From: Hofstenia miamia
Taxonomy: Eukaryota; Xenacoelomorpha; Acoela; Hofsteniidae
NCBI GenBank assembly: GCA_900660155.1
Contig: CABFPE010000348.1
Span: forward strand, 263,651 to 313,782
Direction of reading: 5' to 3'
Length of the DNA stretch: 50,132 nt
A program made the translations under genes and the position numbers. Under the pieces are notes generated by a model. It searched no databases. It saw only the letters and a program-made list of their open reading frames with translations, and was not told the DNA's origin. Within the stretch, counting starts at the first letter, position 1. The number at the start of each line of letters is the position of its first letter. This document shows, in pieces, positions 45,885 to 50,132 of this stretch.

Positions 45885-45915
<31 letters not shown>
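45885..45915. repeat. (TA)n microsatellite
   Basis: About 15 TA units, next to the scaffold join and near the 3' end of the minus-strand LINE. Confidence 0.95.
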
Positions 45916-45918
<3 letters not shown>

Positions 45919-46019
45919 TGTATTTATTGATAAACACATCTGCACTATTAAAATCGCTAAGTTCTGGATTTTAACGTTGATTTTGGTTTAGTAGCCTTGC
46001 ACAGAATGGAATGAATTGA

Positions 46020-47120
46020 TTTCTTCTTCATTCACTTTTAAATTTTTCGATAATATGCTTGCCTGACATAAGAAGTGTTTTCGGAATAATTGAGTCAAGG
46101 GGATGAGTTGCGAGAGTCTTAGCTTGTATAAAGAGCTTCACAGATAACGCTTCTCTCCTCGCTTCAATGGTTGGCAATTGTTTTACAGTGCCAATAATTC
46201 TAAGTGCTCTTTTTTGTAATCTTTCAAGAGATAGAGCTTGATTTTTTGTCAATCCAAGGAACACTGAAGAAGCATACTCATGCATTGAGCTGATCATATA
46301 TAACCTAATAAGTTAGTCTTTAGAGCATATTCCAATTAGAATACGAAGAATAAATAATTTTTAGTGCACTTCTTTACTGGCGCGTGAATATGAACTGCCC
46401 AGCTTAGATCCGCCGAAATATTTAGGCCCAAAGATTCATGTTCTCTACTGTTTTAAAGTTTTCATTGATAAGATTAAGCAACTCCTGCTTCTTGAAGCGT
46501 TTGCCACATACTATTTGCATAATTTTGCTCAGATTTAGTGGAAGACAGTTAGCCGTAGACCATTTGGTAATATTGTCACTCTCAGTCTTTGGGTTTACAC
46601 CATATCTTATTGGCGTCACTGTTGTCAAATCGTCTGCATATTTGAACATTTTAGATTCTACGTTTTCCGATTGCAAGTAAGAAACATAGAGAGCAAAAAC
46701 CGGTGGTTGCAAAAGATATCTTTGAGGAATACTACTCGTAACTTCTCTAGGGCTATTTCGGAATGATCCCAATCTTACTTGAAAACATTTTTTATTTGTG
46801 TAACTTTCTAACCATTTGATTGCTCCAGGTGAAAAATTTACCCTCGCCAGCTTTTGAAGCAGTTGGTGATGATGAATTTTGTCGAAAGCATTGGAATAGT
46901 CAAATGATTGTATCAATACACCCTGCACTTCGTTTTCTTCCAGCAGCCTTGCTACTTTGTCGATTATCCTAATTAGAGGCAACATTACTGAAGAGGACTT
47001 TTTGTGTGCAAATTGAGTTTTATCAGTTACCATAGCCAAAGTGTAACTCAAGCTATTGATCACTGTAATTTCCAAAAGTTGGCAGGCAAGCATAGCAGCG
47101 AGATGTGTCACAAATTATTG
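46020..47120 (-). mobile_element. 5'-truncated APE-type LINE fragment (reverse transcriptase and C-terminus)
   Basis: The 229-codon frame 47111-46422 (minus) holds RT blocks: DKTQFAHKKSSSV, then VLIQSFDYSNAFDKIHHHQL (motif A with both Asp), SIPQRYLLQPPVFALYVS (a worn motif B, normally 'GvPQGs.LGP.lF'), and FKYADDLTTVTP (motif C with YADD intact). A frame change near 46420-46300 separates it from the C-terminal piece (46297-46028: EYASSVFLGLTKNQALSLER, 'LQKRALRIIG'), the classic tail of APE-type LINE ORF2. Endonuclease and ORF1 are missing. The type differs from the LINE at 0.7-4.1 kb, whose frame is far more decayed. Confidence 0.85.
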
Positions 47121-47447
47121 CGATTTATTGACTAAAATTTTGGGAGTAGTATAATATCTGCTATTTTTCATCTATTTATATATATATATATTTATATTTA
47201 TATATATATATCCATGATATTCAATAATATTAAATATTAAGAGAAAAAGGAGCCTAATTATTAGTGTGTTGTAACTTATGACTTTATTGAGTTGTGTCAC
47301 GTAGGTTTTGGGAAATAGGCGTGGAGAAAATTCTTTGAAATGTGCAAAGCGGTTTTTCCTTTTAAAATGACGCCAATTAGTGTTTTGCGGGCATACTCGG
47401 GCCCACCGGGCCCACCTTCCCTGCAAAGCAGAATGGAGGGCTAGCAC
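47121..47447. other. no gene; TA-rich tract and G/C-rich repeat edge
   Basis: A TA-rich tract lies at 47176-47212 and a GC-rich patch (GGGCCCACCGGGCCCACC) near 47399-47416. The open frame here (47172-47480, minus) runs through both and has no domain. Confidence 0.35.
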
Positions 47448-48334
47448 CGGCATTACTGTGACCGGGCGAGCGGGCATCATGCGCTCAAATAACCGGGCAT
47501 ATGTTATGCTCGCTCAACTAGAGTCTGGTATAATAATAAGATAATATGCTGTAATGACGTAAGCTTTTTCTTCTTTGAAAAATAAATTTAATAATTTACC
47601 GTGAAATTAATGAGTTTACCGTAAAAATATTTAAATTTTGTTGTATATTTGCTGTTATAAAATGAAAGAAATGTAAAACATTAATCTCTATGCATGATAT
47701 TTGTAATAATAGGATCCGGATAGTGAATTGAATATACCGGATACCGGATAATTTACCGGATAATATATTGTTCAATTATGACTAGGGCAACCAGAAATAT
47801 GACTTTAAAAAACAAAATATGACCATATTTTTATGATAAAATATGACGGAATTTAGTTAAATATGCCCTAAAATATGACCATCCATTTTTAAAAATGATA
47901 AATTTAAGCAATATAAAATGTTTTTCTATTACTGAGAACAAGATCTAAAACAAATACAAAAACTCTTATATAATGAAAAGTTAATTTTTCAAATCAACTA
48001 CTTCACGCACTTATAATAACAGCACATAAATGTCCAAATATTACTGTGGTTAAGATTTCTGTCATAGGATAAGAATTTTTTTTAGCATAGAGAAACATCT
48101 CCCAACTGCAGCCGATGTTGCTTGACAGTTTCGTAACTTGTCGTACAATTCCGTTTAAATGTCCATCCCCTTTCCCTCAATTATACTATAATGATTATAG
48201 CAGTGAAAACCATACTTTCTTATCGTGACTTGATATAGGCGATTATTCGACAGGTATCATTTCTAAGATCAAGGATGGGAGTAATAACAACATCTGATGG
48301 AATTTCAGCTCTGTCAAACATTGAACAACTTTGA
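47448..48334. repeat. 887-bp segment repeated exactly at 48336-49222 (contig-end overlap)
   Basis: Both copies start CGGCATTACTGTGACCGG and end TTGAACAACTTTGA, have the same length, and meet at the single N at 48335. This is an unmerged contig overlap, not a tandem duplication in the genome. Confidence 0.9.
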
Positions 48335-48335
48335 N

Positions 48336-49222
48336 CGGCATTACTGTGACCGGGCGAGCGGGCATCATGCGCTCAAATAACCGGGCATATGTTATGCTCG
48401 CTCAACTAGAGTCTGGTATAATAATAAGATAATATGCTGTAATGACGTAAGCTTTTTCTTCTTTGAAAAATAAATTTAATAATTTACCGTGAAATTAATG
48501 AGTTTACCGTAAAAATATTTAAATTTTGTTGTATATTTGCTGTTATAAAATGAAAGAAATGTAAAACATTAATCTCTATGCATGATATTTGTAATAATAG
48601 GATCCGGATAGTGAATTGAATATACCGGATACCGGATAATTTACCGGATAATATATTGTTCAATTATGACTAGGGCAACCAGAAATATGACTTTAAAAAA
48701 CAAAATATGACCATATTTTTATGATAAAATATGACGGAATTTAGTTAAATATGCCCTAAAATATGACCATCCATTTTTAAAAATGATAAATTTAAGCAAT
48801 ATAAAATGTTTTTCTATTACTGAGAACAAGATCTAAAACAAATACAAAAACTCTTATATAATGAAAAGTTAATTTTTCAAATCAACTACTTCACGCACTT
48901 ATAATAACAGCACATAAATGTCCAAATATTACTGTGGTTAAGATTTCTGTCATAGGATAAGAATTTTTTTTAGCATAGAGAAACATCTCCCAACTGCAGC
49001 CGATGTTGCTTGACAGTTTCGTAACTTGTCGTACAATTCCGTTTAAATGTCCATCCCCTTTCCCTCAATTATACTATAATGATTATAGCAGTGAAAACCA
49101 TACTTTCTTATCGTGACTTGATATAGGCGATTATTCGACAGGTATCATTTCTAAGATCAAGGATGGGAGTAATAACAACATCTGATGGAATTTCAGCTCT
49201 GTCAAACATTGAACAACTTTGA
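48336..49222. repeat. second exact copy of the 887-bp segment
   Basis: Partner of 47448-48334; unique sequence continues from 49223. Confidence 0.9.
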
Positions 49223-49980
49223 CTTTTTATGATAGAAGACTTAATTGAGCAATTAGAATGTAAACCCTCATGTATTTTTTCTGAATAGGCATGGTACAAA
49301 TCTGCAACACATGTGCCTTGTAGAATTTATGAAATAATAATGTATATAGTTCCTTAGTTATTCTTTCAGCTGCCAGCATATACGGCCAATCCCAGAAACG
49401 CGTTGACCAGTGGATTGGGTCGGGTCAACAATTAGCTAGCAATTAAGCTTCTCGGGGGTTAGGTCAGGAAGTAAAATAATTGTCTTAGTTAAAATAATTT
49501 AAAACTGTCACAATCCAGCATTAATTTTTAAGATTTTTCTTAATTTTAATGAAACTATGTCAACATATTACTTTTATGACATTTTAGCCAAAATCCCGTA
49601 TTTAACTACACTCCAGGTCTGAAAACCATCAAATTTTAGCAGGCTGAAAATTAGAACAACAGAAAAAATTTGACTTTTATGATTTTGGTTGCCCTAATTT
49701 TTAACGAAGAGCAACCTCTTGCGAATGAAAATAAATAATTATTAAATAGACTACTTCATGATATGTCAGAAAATTTGTTTTGTTGCATTACAACTTCCAT
49801 CTTTTTGGAAAAATGTAATTTTTCCTCAAAAATTCCATTTTGAAATTCAAGTTTTATCTGAAAATGTATTATCTGATAAAATCCGGTACACAATTTAAAT
49901 TTTACCGGATACCAGATGCCCGGATCCGATTGTGTAATTACCATATTCCGGATAGGGTACCGGATTCTAGCCTATCCCTA
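48600..49980. mobile_element. outer inverted-repeat element with CCGGATA boxes (hAT-like), interrupted
   Basis: CCGGATA/TATCCGG-type boxes lie in inverted arrangement on both sides of the inner element: 48601-48650 on the left and 49880-49970 on the right. The right end reads, inverted, TAGGGATAGGCTAGAATCCG, like a hAT terminus. The matching left terminus was not found, so the left limit is a guess. Confidence 0.4.
48671..49696. mobile_element. hAT-like inverted-repeat element, about 1.03 kb
   Basis: Left end TAGGGCAACCAGAAATATGA, right end (inverted) TAGGGCAACCAAAATCATAA: ten identical terminal bases and further partial match. Flanking octamers (ATTATGAC and ATTTTTAA) agree in only 5 of 8. 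No transposase readable. The left part also appears at 47783-48334 because of the 887-bp assembly duplication. Confidence 0.6.
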
Positions 49981-50132
49981 GATATTTGATAGAATTAATA
50001 TATTTTATAGAAGTCGTAAGAAGTTTCTCACTAAAAATCAAAATTATATAGTACTTTTGTGCATTTTGATTTAATTTTCTAATATTTCACATTTTTCTCA
50101 ATAGATGGCAGGCGCACCAGATTGCCTGTTCC
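49981..50132. other. AT-rich sequence; nothing recognised
   Basis: No gene or repeat boundary seen. Confidence 0.4.

Noticed and set aside
47172-47480. 102-codon minus-strand frame
   Set aside because: It runs through a TA-rich tract and a GC-rich repeat edge, with no domain.
47448-49222. True 887-bp segmental tandem duplication
   Set aside because: Exact identity and the single N at the junction point to unmerged contig ends.

Overview
This is a gene-poor, AT-rich (about 70% A+T) stretch of an animal genome. Introns with GT/AG borders, a rhodopsin-family GPCR, a PAN plus thrombospondin-1 coding module and metazoan transposon families show that it is neither bacterial nor fungal. The repeat mix (R4/Dong-type and APE-type LINEs, a Penelope-like tail, Tc1, hAT and pogo elements, a Ty3/gypsy fossil) and the low GC suggest an invertebrate such as a cnidarian (Hydra-like), tunicate or flatworm. 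I cannot fix the phylum from this window.

Layout. 0-5 kb: a decayed APE-type LINE (ORF1 tail plus ORF2, + strand) apparently sitting inside a hAT-like inverted-repeat element. 5.1-6.2 kb: a misassembled junction. 7.1-8.95 kb: a hAT-like element with an exact 8-bp target duplication. 9.5-10 kb: Tc1-like remnant. 10.3-14.1 kb: AT-rich DNA with small fold-back elements. 14.16-20.27 kb: an old, broken Ty3/gypsy-type LTR element. 20.3-23.3 kb: no recognisable gene. 23.3-24.2 kb: a second Tc1-like remnant. 24.5-26.6 kb: an R4/Dong-clade retrotransposon, 5' truncated but open for 641 codons, inside a (TAA)n microsatellite. 27.6-27.8 kb: four perfect 53-bp tandem repeats. 27.9-30.5 kb: fragments of a zinc-binding repeat protein, a hAT transposase C-terminus and a Penelope GIY-YIG domain.

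Host genes. Two are supported. On the + strand (31.1-34.0 kb) two in-phase exons encode a PAN/apple domain followed by a thrombospondin type 1 repeat, probably a secreted or surface protein; its remaining exons were not found. On the - strand (43.5-40.1 kb) four coding exons with GT/AG borders and matching phases join into a complete 294-residue seven-transmembrane receptor. The two genes point towards each other; about 2.6 kb of nested hAT-like elements (35.9-38.6 kb) lies between them. No functional link between them can be read from the sequence.

43.9-50.1 kb: a pogo/Tigger-like MITE, a minus-strand LINE fragment, and nested hAT-like inverted-repeat elements. Five single N bases mark scaffold joins at which long sequences are repeated exactly (340 bp, 419 bp and 887 bp). 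These are best read as assembly errors, not biology, and they inflate the window by roughly 2 kb. I found no convincing unknown multi-gene system; the most useful results are the hidden multi-exon receptor gene, the microsatellite-seated R4/Dong copy, the nested hAT stack and the assembly artefacts.
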